Shown here: positions 8,327 to 15,961 of the stretch, piece by piece | Position numbering within the stretch: the first letter of the stretch is position 1 | Layout: every line of letters starts with the position of its first letter | Assembly: GCA_947627715.1 (NCBI GenBank) | Contig: CANQXK010000004.1 | Location: 62,001-126,000 of the forward strand | Source: an uncultured Oscillospiraceae bacterium | GTDB lineage: Bacteria; Bacillota; Clostridia; Oscillospirales; Oscillospiraceae | Direction: 5' to 3' | DNA: 64,000 bases | Program-made: the position numbers and the translations under genes | Notes under the pieces: generated by a model | Told to the model about the DNA's origin: nothing | The model's database searches: none | The model's input: only the letters and a program-made list of their open reading frames with translations

Positions 8327-9807
8327 CGAGGATCCTGAAGCTTTTCTCCGCCATTCTTCTCATGCTGGCCCAGCTTTTGGCCGCCCCCTCCGCCGGAACG
8401 CCCGGCGCGGTTCAGGGGACGCCCGGCGCGGCCCAGGGAGTGGAGACAGGCGCGGCCCAGGGGACACAGACGGGCGCGGAACAGGCGGACGGTCCCCGGC
8501 AGGGGAGCGCAGCCCGGCCCTCCACGGCGGGGAAGCTGGCGGTGAAGGGGACGGACCTTGTGGGGGAGGACGGACAGAAGGTCCAGCTGCGCGGGGCCAG
8601 CACCCACGGCCTTGCGTGGTTCCCGCAATTTGTGAATAAGGCCCTCTTTCAGGAGATGTCGGAGGACTGGGGGGCCAACTGCGTGCGCCTGGCCCTCTAC
8701 ACCGCCGAATACGGCGGCTACTGCACAGGCGGGGACCGGGAGGCGCTCCGAAAGCTGGTGCAGGACGGGGTGAGCTATGCCGCCGCCAGCGATATGTACG
8801 TCATCGTGGACTGGCACATCCTCTCCGACGGCGACCCCAACACCCACAAGGCCGAGGCGGTGGAATTCTTCGGGGAGATGAGCCGGGCGCTGGCAGGCTT
8901 CGACAACGTGCTCTATGAGATCTGCAACGAACCCAACAGCGGGACCACCTGGGCGCAGATCAAAAGCTACGCCGGGGAGGTCATCCCCGTGATCCGGGAG
9001 AACGCCCCGGACGCGGTGATCTTAGTGGGGACCCCCAACTGGTCCCAGCGGGTGGACGAGGCCGCCCGCGACCCCCTGACAGGCTATGAGAATATTATGT
9101 ATACCCTCCACTTCTACGCCGCCACCCACAAGGACCAGCTTCGCGCCGTTTTGAAGAACGCCGTGGAGGCGGGCCTGCCGGTCTTTGTCTCCGAGTACGG
9201 CATCTGCGACGCCTCCGGCAGCGGCACGGTGGACACGGCGGAGGCCGCCCGGTGGATGGAGCTTCTGGATCGGTACAACATCAGCTCCATGATGTGGAGC
9301 CTTTCCAACAAGGCCGAGTCCGCGTCGATCATCTCCAGCGCCGTCAACAAGACCTCCGGCTTCACCCGGGACGACCTGACACAGTCGGGGAAGTTTTTAC
9401 TGGAAATTCTGTCGGGCACTGCCTCAAAACCCGCCCCGGAGGGGGGTCAAACACCCCTCGAAGGGGGGTCAAACGCCCCTCAAACCACCCCCGAAGACCC
9501 CTCGGAAGGGGGTCAACAGGGGGGCGAAAGCCTCAACTGGAAATTGGAAAATATCAATTCGTGGCGATCCGGGGGCAAAATCTGCACGCAATACCGCCTT
9601 ACGGTGTCAAATTCAGGCGCCGCGCCCGTCTCCACCTGGTCCGTCACCCTCGCCCTCGGCGGGGAGTTTGCGCTGGTGGACAGTTGGAACGGCGTTTTCA
9701 CCGCGGAGGGCGGGAGCCTCACGGTGACGCCTATGGAGTATAACGCCGCCATCCCCGCCGGGGGATCGGTGGGGGACATCGGGTTTATCGTGGAGCAGGA
9801 CCCCTGA
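8323..9807 (+). CDS. Secreted GH5 endoglucanase (cellulase) with C-terminal CBM2-like domain
   Basis: A 494-aa exported glycosidase. Signal peptide about residues 1-21, then a low-complexity linker (GTPGA, AAQG and ETGA units, about 25-65). The GH5 TIM barrel (about 70-365) has LRGASTHGLAWF, YVIVDWHIL, acid/base Glu203 in YEICNEPNS, YTLHFYA and nucleophile Glu291 in FVSEYG. A second Pro/Gly/Glu linker (about 365-405) precedes a beta-sandwich with SWRSGGKICTQYRLTVSN and SGAAPVSTWSVTLAL, resembling cellulose-binding CBM2. It likely cuts beta-1,4-glucans outside the cell. It overlaps the upstream gene by 4 bases, though the functional link is not obvious. Confidence 0.93.
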   Translation: MTRILKLFSAILLMLAQLLAAPSAGTPGAVQGTPGAAQGVETGAAQGTQTGAEQADGPRQGSAARPSTAGKLAVKGTDLVGEDGQKVQLRGASTHGLAWFPQFVNKALFQEMSEDWGANCVRLALYTAEYGGYCTGGDREALRKLVQDGVSYAAASDMYVIVDWHILSDGDPNTHKAEAVEFFGEMSRALAGFDNVLYEICNEPNSGTTWAQIKSYAGEVIPVIRENAPDAVILVGTPNWSQRVDEAARDPLTGYENIMYTLHFYAATHKDQLRAVLKNAVEAGLPVFVSEYGICDASGSGTVDTAEAARWMELLDRYNISSMMWSLSNKAESASIISSAVNKTSGFTRDDLTQSGKFLLEILSGTASKPAPEGGQTPLEGGSNAPQTTPEDPSEGGQQGGESLNWKLENINSWRSGGKICTQYRLTVSNSGAAPVSTWSVTLALGGEFALVDSWNGVFTAEGGSLTVTPMEYNAAIPAGGSVGDIGFIVEQDP

Positions 9808-9862
9808 GCCGGGAGAGGAAAACCACCCTCAGAGGAATCTTTAACCTATTCTGAAAGATGCG

Positions 9863-9897
9863 AAAAGCCGCCTACCCCTGCGGGGATGGGCGGCTTT
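9863..9897. terminator. Bidirectional terminator between the cellulase and the rhomboid-like gene
   Basis: AAAGCCGCC pairs with GGCGGCTTT around an inner stem (TACCCC/GGGGAT). The site lies between two convergent genes and has A/T flanks on both sides, so it can serve both. Confidence 0.7.
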
Positions 9898-9911
9898 GGA
9901 TCGTCGATAGG

Positions 9912-10799
9912 TCACTCCGTGTGGTGGATGTGGGTGTTGATGTGGTCGGCGCAGTAGCAGTGGTAGCCCTGGCACCGGGAGCAGTAGCGGAACTCCAGGT
10001 CCGGGTCGGACACGTCGGTCCTGCCGCAGACCTCGCACTTGTGGCGGTAGCCCTGAAGCTTCTCCTCGTTCTGCGCCTGATGGACCGAGGCCCGGAACTC
10101 GCTGCGCCGCCGGGAGACGGTCCTGTCGCGCTTGAGGTTCACGTTGAGATTCCCCCAGCAGAAGAGGAAGAAATTCAAAATGGCGATGACCGGCAGGAGG
10201 TTGAAGGGGAAAGCGGGCATATTCCCCAGGATCCCGGCGGCGAAAACGGCCGCGTCGATCCAGGCGGCCCACTTCATCTTGATGGGGATGAAGAAGAAAA
10301 GCCGCACGATGGCGTCCGGCCAGATGGAGGCGAAGGCGAAGAACAGGGACAGGTTCAGGTACTCCGCGTTCATGGTGTACTCCACGATCATGTCCGCACC
10401 GGCGGTCCCCGCGCCGGAGGCGGCCAGGGCGTAGTAGCTGATGAAGCCGAAGATCACGTTCAGGGCGACGCCGCTGAGGTAATAGATGGTGAAGCGGTTG
10501 GTGCCCCACTGGCGCTCCAGGTTGGAGCCGATGAAGAAGTAGAAGTAGAGGGCGACGATCTCCCAGAAGGGACTGGAGCCGGAGGGCATGAAGAGGAACG
10601 TCACAAGCCGCCAGACCTGCCCGCGCACGATGAGGCCGGGGTTGAAGCTCAGATACCCCAACAGCGTATTGGTGGTGTCCATCATGGCGAAAATATACAC
10701 AAGGCCGCTGCCGGCGATGATATACAGCATCAGGTTGCGGATGCCGAAATGGGGATGCTTATAGCAGAATTTCGTGACAGCGCGGTCAATGGCTTTCAT
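9912..10799 (-). CDS. Rhomboid-superfamily (derlin-like) membrane protein with C-terminal zinc-binding motif, probably not a protease
   Basis: A 295-aa polytopic protein. The order VWRLVTFLFMPSG, ALYFYFFIGSNLERQWG and RFTIYYLSGVALN matches rhomboid fold helices 1-3. Where rhomboid proteases have GxSG, this protein reads YLNLSLFFAFASIW followed by VRLFFFIPIKMKWAAW, which looks more like derlins. I see no catalytic GxSG or partner His, so a non-proteolytic membrane role is likely. The cytosolic tail has CEVCGRTD...YCSRCQGYHCYC...HINTHIHH, a Cys/His cluster that could bind zinc. The ATG at 10799 follows GAGGTGATCGTT; longer starts lack a ribosome binding site. Confidence 0.8.
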   Translation of the reverse strand: MKAIDRAVTKFCYKHPHFGIRNLMLYIIAGSGLVYIFAMMDTTNTLLGYLSFNPGLIVRGQVWRLVTFLFMPSGSSPFWEIVALYFYFFIGSNLERQWGTNRFTIYYLSGVALNVIFGFISYYALAASGAGTAGADMIVEYTMNAEYLNLSLFFAFASIWPDAIVRLFFFIPIKMKWAAWIDAAVFAAGILGNMPAFPFNLLPVIAILNFFLFCWGNLNVNLKRDRTVSRRRSEFRASVHQAQNEEKLQGYRHKCEVCGRTDVSDPDLEFRYCSRCQGYHCYCADHINTHIHHTE

Positions 10800-11033
10800 A
10801 ACGATCACCTCACGGACATTATACCCCTCTTTTGAAGAAATGTCCATACGGCGGGACGGAAAAACATATCCCCGCCGGGAAATTGTCGGCCTCAGTGGAG
10901 ACGGCAGGACGGGAAACATACGTAAAATGGGGCGTTTTTCAGGAGGGGAACGGTGAAATTCATTTGTTTTTCGAGAAAAATGGTAAAATTCCGTGAAAAA
11001 ATAAAAAATCTTGTGGCGGAATCGCGCAAGGTG
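10800..11033. other. Divergent intergenic region upstream of metK
   Basis: This spacer separates the rhomboid-like gene and metK. It becomes AT-rich from about 10955. I looked for an S-box SAM riboswitch or another metK leader RNA and could not recognise one. A weak extended -10 for metK lies at its right edge. Confidence 0.4.
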
Positions 11034-11042
11034 TGCTAAAAT
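11034..11042 (+). promoter_or_regulatory. Possible extended -10 promoter of metK
   Basis: TGCTAAAAT matches an extended -10 element 35 bases before the metK start. TTGTGG at 11011 is a poorly spaced (20 bp) -35 candidate. Confidence 0.4.
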
Positions 11043-11077
11043 ATAGTGGATATTTTATCTTTGTCAGGAGGACAACC

Positions 11078-12238
11078 ATGGCCAACAGGATCTTTACCTC
11101 GGAATCAGTGACGGAGGGGCATCCCGATAAGATCTGCGATCAGATCTCCGACGCTGTTCTGGACAATATACTGGCCCACGACAAGCGCGCCCACGTGGCC
11201 TGCGAGACGGTCTGCACCACGGGCGTGGTGATGGTGATGGGGGAGATCAGCACCGAGCATTACGCCGACATCGCCTCCATCGCCAGGGAGACCATCCGGC
11301 GGATCGGCTATGACAAGCCGGAGTACGGCTTCGACTGCAACTCCTGCGCCGTCATCACCACCATCGACGAGCAGTCGCCGGACATCGCCCAGGGCGTGAA
11401 CTCCGCCTATGACGACAAGGACGACGAGGGGGCCGGGGACCAGGGCATGATGTTCGGCTACGCCTGCGACGAGACGCCGGAGCTGATGCCCGCGCCCATC
11501 TCCATGGCCCACAAGCTGTCGAGACGGCTGGCGGAGGTGCGCAAGACGGGGGAGCTTTCGTTCCTCCGGCCTGACGGCAAGACCCAGGTGACGGTGCGGT
11601 ACGACGGGGACGGGCACGTGGAGAGCTGCCCTGCCATCGTTGTCTCCTCCCAGCACGCGCCGGAGATCGGCATTGAGCAGCTGCGGGAGGCCATTGTGGA
11701 CACGGTCATCAAGCCCGTGATCCCGGCAAAATTCATCACCCGCGACACCAAGATCTTCGTCAACCCCACCGGGCGCTTCGTGGTGGGAGGGCCGGTGGGC
11801 GACTCCGGCCTTACCGGGCGGAAGATCATTGTGGACACCTACGGCGGCGTGGGCGGCCACGGCGGCGGGTGCTTCTCCGGCAAGGACCCCAGCAAGGTGG
11901 ACAGGTCCGGCGCGTATATGGCCCGCTACATCGCCAAGAACATCGTGGCGTCCGGGCTTGCCCGCCGCTGCCAGATCGAGATCGCCTACGCCATCGGCGT
12001 GGCCAGGCCCGTCAGCGTCCACATCGACACCATGGGCACCGGGCGGATGGACGACGACAGGCTCGCAGGGATCGTCCAGGAGCTTTTCGACATGAGGCCG
12101 GCGCGGATCATCCAGCGCCTGGGGCTTCTGGCGCCCATCTACAGCCAGACGGCGGCCTACGGCCACTTCGGGCGGACCGACGTGGACCTGCCCTGGGAGC
12201 GGCTTGACATGGTGGACGCCCTGCGGGAGACACTTTGA
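11078..12238 (+). CDS. metK: S-adenosylmethionine synthetase
   Basis: A 386-aa enzyme that makes S-adenosylmethionine from ATP and methionine. Family motifs are [70 protein letters not shown] and [24 protein letters not shown] with the catalytic Lys/Asp region. The ATG at 11078 follows TCAGGAGGACAACC; a longer in-frame start at 11033 is not supported. The following SAM-using rRNA methyltransferase starts 3 bases after the stop, so the cofactor maker and a cofactor user share a transcript. Confidence 0.98.
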   Translation: MANRIFTSESVTEGHPDKICDQISDAVLDNILAHDKRAHVACETVCTTGVVMVMGEISTEHYADIASIARETIRRIGYDKPEYGFDCNSCAVITTIDEQSPDIAQGVNSAYDDKDDEGAGDQGMMFGYACDETPELMPAPISMAHKLSRRLAEVRKTGELSFLRPDGKTQVTVRYDGDGHVESCPAIVVSSQHAPEIGIEQLREAIVDTVIKPVIPAKFITRDTKIFVNPTGRFVVGGPVGDSGLTGRKIIVDTYGGVGGHGGGCFSGKDPSKVDRSGAYMARYIAKNIVASGLARRCQIEIAYAIGVARPVSVHIDTMGTGRMDDDRLAGIVQELFDMRPARIIQRLGLLAPIYSQTAAYGHFGRTDVDLPWERLDMVDALRETL

Positions 12239-12240
12239 GC

Positions 12241-13089
12241 ATGGACGACAGGAGAAGGCCCGGCCAGGGCGCGCCGGGGGGAAAGAGACTGCCCAAGGGC
12301 GCGCCGGGGCGTCCCCGCCGGCCTGAGCCGGAGGAGGATCCCTCCCAGCGGGAGGAGAGCGTCTTAGAGGGCAGGAACGCCGTCAACGAGGCGCTTCGCG
12401 CCGGGAGGACCCTGAACAAGGTCTTTATCGCCGCCGGGGACACCGACGCGGGGCTGAGACGCCTGGCCGCTCTGGCGCGGGACGCCGGAGCGGTGGTGGT
12501 GGAGACGGACAGGCGCAAGCTTGACGCCATGAGCGCCACCGGGGCGCACCAGGGGATCGTGGCCGTCGCGGCGGTGAAGGAGTACTGCACGGTGGAGGAC
12601 ATCCTGCGCGCGGCCCGGGAGAAGGGGGAAGCGCCCCTCATCCTCATCTGCGACGAGGTGTCCGACGGGCACAACCTGGGGGCGATGATCCGCACCGGGG
12701 AGTGCGCCGGGGTACACGGGGTGATCATCCCCAAAAGGCGCAGCGCGTCCCTGACGGCGGTGGTGTCCAAGACCTCCGCCGGGGCGGTGGAATATATGCC
12801 CGTGGCGCGGGTGCCCAATCTGGCGGCCGCCATCCGGGAGCTGAAGGACGCCGGGGTCTGGATCTACGGCACCGCGGCGGACGGGGAGAAGAGCCTTTAC
12901 GAGACGGATCTGCGGGGTCCCATGGCCCTGGTCATCGGCTCGGAGGGAGAGGGGATGCGCAGACTGGTGACGGAGAGCTGCGATTTCACCGTGTCCATCC
13001 CCATGAAGGGGAAGATCTCCTCCCTCAACGCCTCGGCCAGCGCCGCCATCGTCCTCTATGAGGCCGTGCGGCAGAGGCTGGGCAAATAG
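12241..13089 (+). CDS. rlmB: TrmH/SpoU-family 23S rRNA (guanosine-2'-O)-methyltransferase, RlmB type
   Basis: A 282-aa SPOUT methyltransferase. A basic disordered N-terminus (residues 1-38) precedes the substrate-binding domain (LEGRNAVNEALRAGRTLNKVF) and a knotted SAM-binding domain with motif 1 DGHNLGAMIRTGE, motif 2 MALVIGSEGEGM and motif 3 IPMKGKISSLNASASAA. The family 2'-O-methylates 23S rRNA G2251 or related sites. An alternative TTG at 12235 would overlap the metK stop; the ATG at 12241 is preferred. The basic tail is longer than in E. coli RlmB and may aid rRNA binding. Confidence 0.93.
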   Translation: MDDRRRPGQGAPGGKRLPKGAPGRPRRPEPEEDPSQREESVLEGRNAVNEALRAGRTLNKVFIAAGDTDAGLRRLAALARDAGAVVVETDRRKLDAMSATGAHQGIVAVAAVKEYCTVEDILRAAREKGEAPLILICDEVSDGHNLGAMIRTGECAGVHGVIIPKRRSASLTAVVSKTSAGAVEYMPVARVPNLAAAIRELKDAGVWIYGTAADGEKSLYETDLRGPMALVIGSEGEGMRRLVTESCDFTVSIPMKGKISSLNASASAAIVLYEAVRQRLGK

Positions 13090-13168
13090 GGGCTTTGCCG
13101 CGGGGCGAAGCCAAATGAGCGTTTCCGGGTTTGGTCCGCGTACCGGGAAGAAACGGAGGCTGTAGCGT

Positions 13169-15823
13169 ATGGCTAACGAGAAATACGGCTTGGACGGGAT
13201 GGAGCTGTCCGGGGAGTACGGCGCGGAGAGCGGCGGGTTCTCCCTTGAGTCCATTTTGGCCGAATACAAGGGGAGCGCCTTCATGGACGGCGACAGGAAA
13301 ACGCCGTCCGACGAGCTTCAGCGCAAGACCGACGAGATCCTTCGGGAGGTGCTGGGGGAGCAGAGCGCCCCGGCCGGGAACGGGGAGACGGACGGCGGCG
13401 GGAGCGGCCTTCCCGATTCCCTCTTCCAGGGGGAGGATTTTGCCCGTATGAGCCGGGACAGGGCCGCCAGGGCCGCCTCGGACCCGGAGTTGGACCGTTT
13501 TATCAGCCGGGAGCCGGCAAGCCAAGAGCCAGTAAGCCGGGAATTTGCAGGCCGGGAGCCGGATCTGACGGACGGCGCGGAGCGGCGGGACAGGCGCGCC
13601 CGGAAGGCCGCGCAGAGGGAGGCCCACCGGGCCTCCAGGTCCCGGAGGACGTGGGAGGAGCCGGAGGCCGGGGAGACGCGGGAGAGACCCGCGCCCGGCG
13701 GCGAAAAGCGTCCGGGAAGGCCGGAGAAGAGCTATTTGGATGAGAGGGCGGAGCCGGCCTACGAGTCCGCGCCGGAGATCGACCTGTCGGTTTTTGACGA
13801 GCCGGACCCCGCCGTGTTCCCCCCGGCGGAGAAGGAGATGGACAAATTCCTCTTCTCGCTGGAGGAGGACGGCTTTGAGGAGCCGGAGAGCGCCGCCCCT
13901 CCGTGGGAGAGCGACCCGTGGGAGAGCGCCCCGGAGGAGAAGCTGCCGGAGGAGTTAGAGGAGACGGTGAGGACCGGGGAGCGGGAGCTTCGCCGGGACC
14001 GCCGGACAAGGCGCAGGGGCCTCTTCTCCCGGCCTGAGACGCCGGAGGAGGGGGACTTGGGCGAGACCGCCGGGAGGCGGGACGCCTTTGACGGCGCTTT
14101 CGACGGCGAGTTTGACGATACGCCCGCCGCTGTGGAGCCGGAGGAGAGCGGAGACTATTACGACATCGAGCCGGACCCGGATTTCAAAAAGACCGCCTCC
14201 AAATACGCAAAGCGCGTGCCGGTGCTGAGGTTCCGCATCCTGGGCGCGGCGGTGCTGGTGATTTTGATGCTGGTCAACACCTGGCTCTACACCGCCGGGA
14301 AGGCCATGCCCCTCATCGGGAGCGGACCGAGAGGGAACACCGCGTCCCTGCTCATCATGGAGCTTTTGGTGATGGCCGTGGGCATGGAGGTGCTGGTGCG
14401 GGGTCTGGAGGACATCCTGAGACTTGCGCCGGGGGCGGAGTCGCTGGTGTTTGTCTCGTGCCTGATGTCCGTGGCGGACGGGTTCGTGATGCTGCTGACG
14501 GGGGACTACTCCAAGGGGCTTCCCATGGCGGCGGTGTCCGCCGTCTCCCTCCTTGCCGCGCTGAGCGGGAGAAAATCCATGTATATGGCCTACTGCGACT
14601 CCCTCCGGGGGGCTGTGTCCACCTCCTCCTTCTACGGGGTCGCCGCTGACAGCGGCGACATGGCGGGACGCCGGGTCCTCAAGAAGGTGACGGGGGAGCG
14701 GGAGGGCTTCTACGCCAAGCTCACAAGCCCCGACCTTTCGGAGACGCTGTATGACGACCTGGCGCCGCTTCTGGTGATCGTCTCCTTCGTGCTGGCGTTC
14801 CTGGCCTCCGTGGGGAGGGGGAACGGCGGGGCCTTCGCCCACACCTTCTCCATCCTGACGGCGGTTTCGGCGGCGTTCCCCGCCACGGTACTTTTCGCGC
14901 TGCCCTTTAAATACGCCGCGGCGGCCATCAAGAGGGCCGGGGCGGCGCTGGCGGGCTACGCCGGGGCGCGGGAGCTTTATGAGTCGGACGGCGCTCTCAT
15001 CACGGACCTGGACCTCTTCCCGCTGGGGAGCGTCAAGTTAGAGGGCGTGAAGATGTTCGAGGGGGTCAACCAGCAAAAGGTCCTCTCCGCCTCCGCCTCG
15101 CTGCTGATCTCCTCCGATTCCGGGCTTCGCCGGGTCTTTGAGGAGCTTTTGAAGACCCAGGGCCTCACCTTCAGGCGGGTGGACGACTTCTCCTGCTACG
15201 AGGGCGGCGGCATCGGCGGACTTGTGGACGGGGAGCGTGTGCTGGCCGGAACAGGGGCGTTTATGAACCTGATGGGCCTGCGCGTGCCGGATAAGCTCAA
15301 CGCCGCCGGGAACGTGTTCGCGGCCATCAACGACGAGCTGGTGTGCGTCTACACCCTCTCGTATGTGCCCTCGGACTCCGTCCAGTCGGCGCTGGTGTCG
15401 CTGCTGGGGACCAGGACGCGGGTGCTGATGGCGGTGCGGGACTTCAATGTGACGCCCAACACCGTCAAGCAGCGGTTCAAGGTCTCCATGGACGGGGTGG
15501 AGTACCTGCCCATCGAGACGGCCTACGCCCTGAGCCAGAACGAGCTGCCGGAGGGGTGCGGCGGCGTCTCCGCCGTGCTGTGCCGGGGCGGGCTGGCCCC
15601 CTTCTCCGAGGTCATCACACGCGGAAGGCTCCTGAAGCTCATCACGGGCCTCAACACCGTCATAAGCTCCCTGGGGACGGGCCTTTCCCTGCTCATCCTC
15701 TTTTACCTGTGCTGGAGCGGGGCTTTCGCCGCCGCCAGCGCCCTGAACATCACGATTTTCATGTCCGTGATCGCCGCGTCAGTTTACATAATGAGCCAAG
15801 GCGCGCGGAAGCGGATAAAATAA
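13169..15823 (+). CDS. Degenerate P-type-ATPase-like membrane protein with long acidic disordered N-terminus
   Basis: An 884-aa protein. Residues 1-345 are charged (Glu/Arg/Asp/Pro) and probably disordered. From about 350 come several membrane segments (near 352-372, 390-410, 421-470, 528-550, 555-590) and two more at about 825-875, the layout of heavy-metal-type P-type ATPases. The TM4 CPC region reads AAFPATVLFALPF (F570-P571-A572). The phosphorylation motif DKTGT is replaced by D613-L-D-L-F in LITDLDLFPLG. An N-domain-like GLVDGERVLAGTGAFM follows. The P-domain TGDN motif is replaced by VLMAVRDFN, and the hinge GDGxND is missing. It therefore cannot pump by the usual cycle; a sensor or scaffold role is possible. 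GGAGG precedes the ATG by 9 bases. Homology is my reading, not a search result. Confidence 0.7.
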   Translation: MANEKYGLDGMELSGEYGAESGGFSLESILAEYKGSAFMDGDRKTPSDELQRKTDEILREVLGEQSAPAGNGETDGGGSGLPDSLFQGEDFARMSRDRAARAASDPELDRFISREPASQEPVSREFAGREPDLTDGAERRDRRARKAAQREAHRASRSRRTWEEPEAGETRERPAPGGEKRPGRPEKSYLDERAEPAYESAPEIDLSVFDEPDPAVFPPAEKEMDKFLFSLEEDGFEEPESAAPPWESDPWESAPEEKLPEELEETVRTGERELRRDRRTRRRGLFSRPETPEEGDLGETAGRRDAFDGAFDGEFDDTPAAVEPEESGDYYDIEPDPDFKKTASKYAKRVPVLRFRILGAAVLVILMLVNTWLYTAGKAMPLIGSGPRGNTASLLIMELLVMAVGMEVLVRGLEDILRLAPGAESLVFVSCLMSVADGFVMLLTGDYSKGLPMAAVSAVSLLAALSGRKSMYMAYCDSLRGAVSTSSFYGVAADSGDMAGRRVLKKVTGEREGFYAKLTSPDLSETLYDDLAPLLVIVSFVLAFLASVGRGNGGAFAHTFSILTAVSAAFPATVLFALPFKYAAAAIKRAGAALAGYAGARELYESDGALITDLDLFPLGSVKLEGVKMFEGVNQQKVLSASASLLISSDSGLRRVFEELLKTQGLTFRRVDDFSCYEGGGIGGLVDGERVLAGTGAFMNLMGLRVPDKLNAAGNVFAAINDELVCVYTLSYVPSDSVQSALVSLLGTRTRVLMAVRDFNVTPNTVKQRFKVSMDGVEYLPIETAYALSQNELPEGCGGVSAVLCRGGLAPFSEVITRGRLLKLITGLNTVISSLGTGLSLLILFYLCWSGAFAAASALNITIFMSVIAASVYIMSQGARKRIK

Positions 15824-15854
15824 GAAAAATTCCCCAAAAAGCAGAAAATAATTG

Positions 15855-15883
15855 TTGTGTTTCTTGTCAAAGTGTATTATAAT
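15855..15883 (+). promoter_or_regulatory. Promoter of the EF-G-like gene
   Basis: TTGTGT (15855-15860), 17-base spacer and a consensus TATAAT (15878-15883), leaving a leader of about 70 nt. Confidence 0.6.
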
Positions 15884-15961
15884 GTACCTTTAGATGGGCG
15901 AACAGCCAACAGAGTGACGGAAGTCAACTCGCAACTAAATGAATGAGAGGAATTTACGTTT

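Noticed and set aside
10800-11077. SAM riboswitch upstream of metK
   Set aside because: No S-box core or terminator fold could be traced; the region is short and AT-rich near the promoter.
13169-15823. Pseudogene status for the P-type-like gene
   Set aside because: An uninterrupted 884-codon frame with ribosome binding site and well-formed membrane segments argues for a maintained protein.
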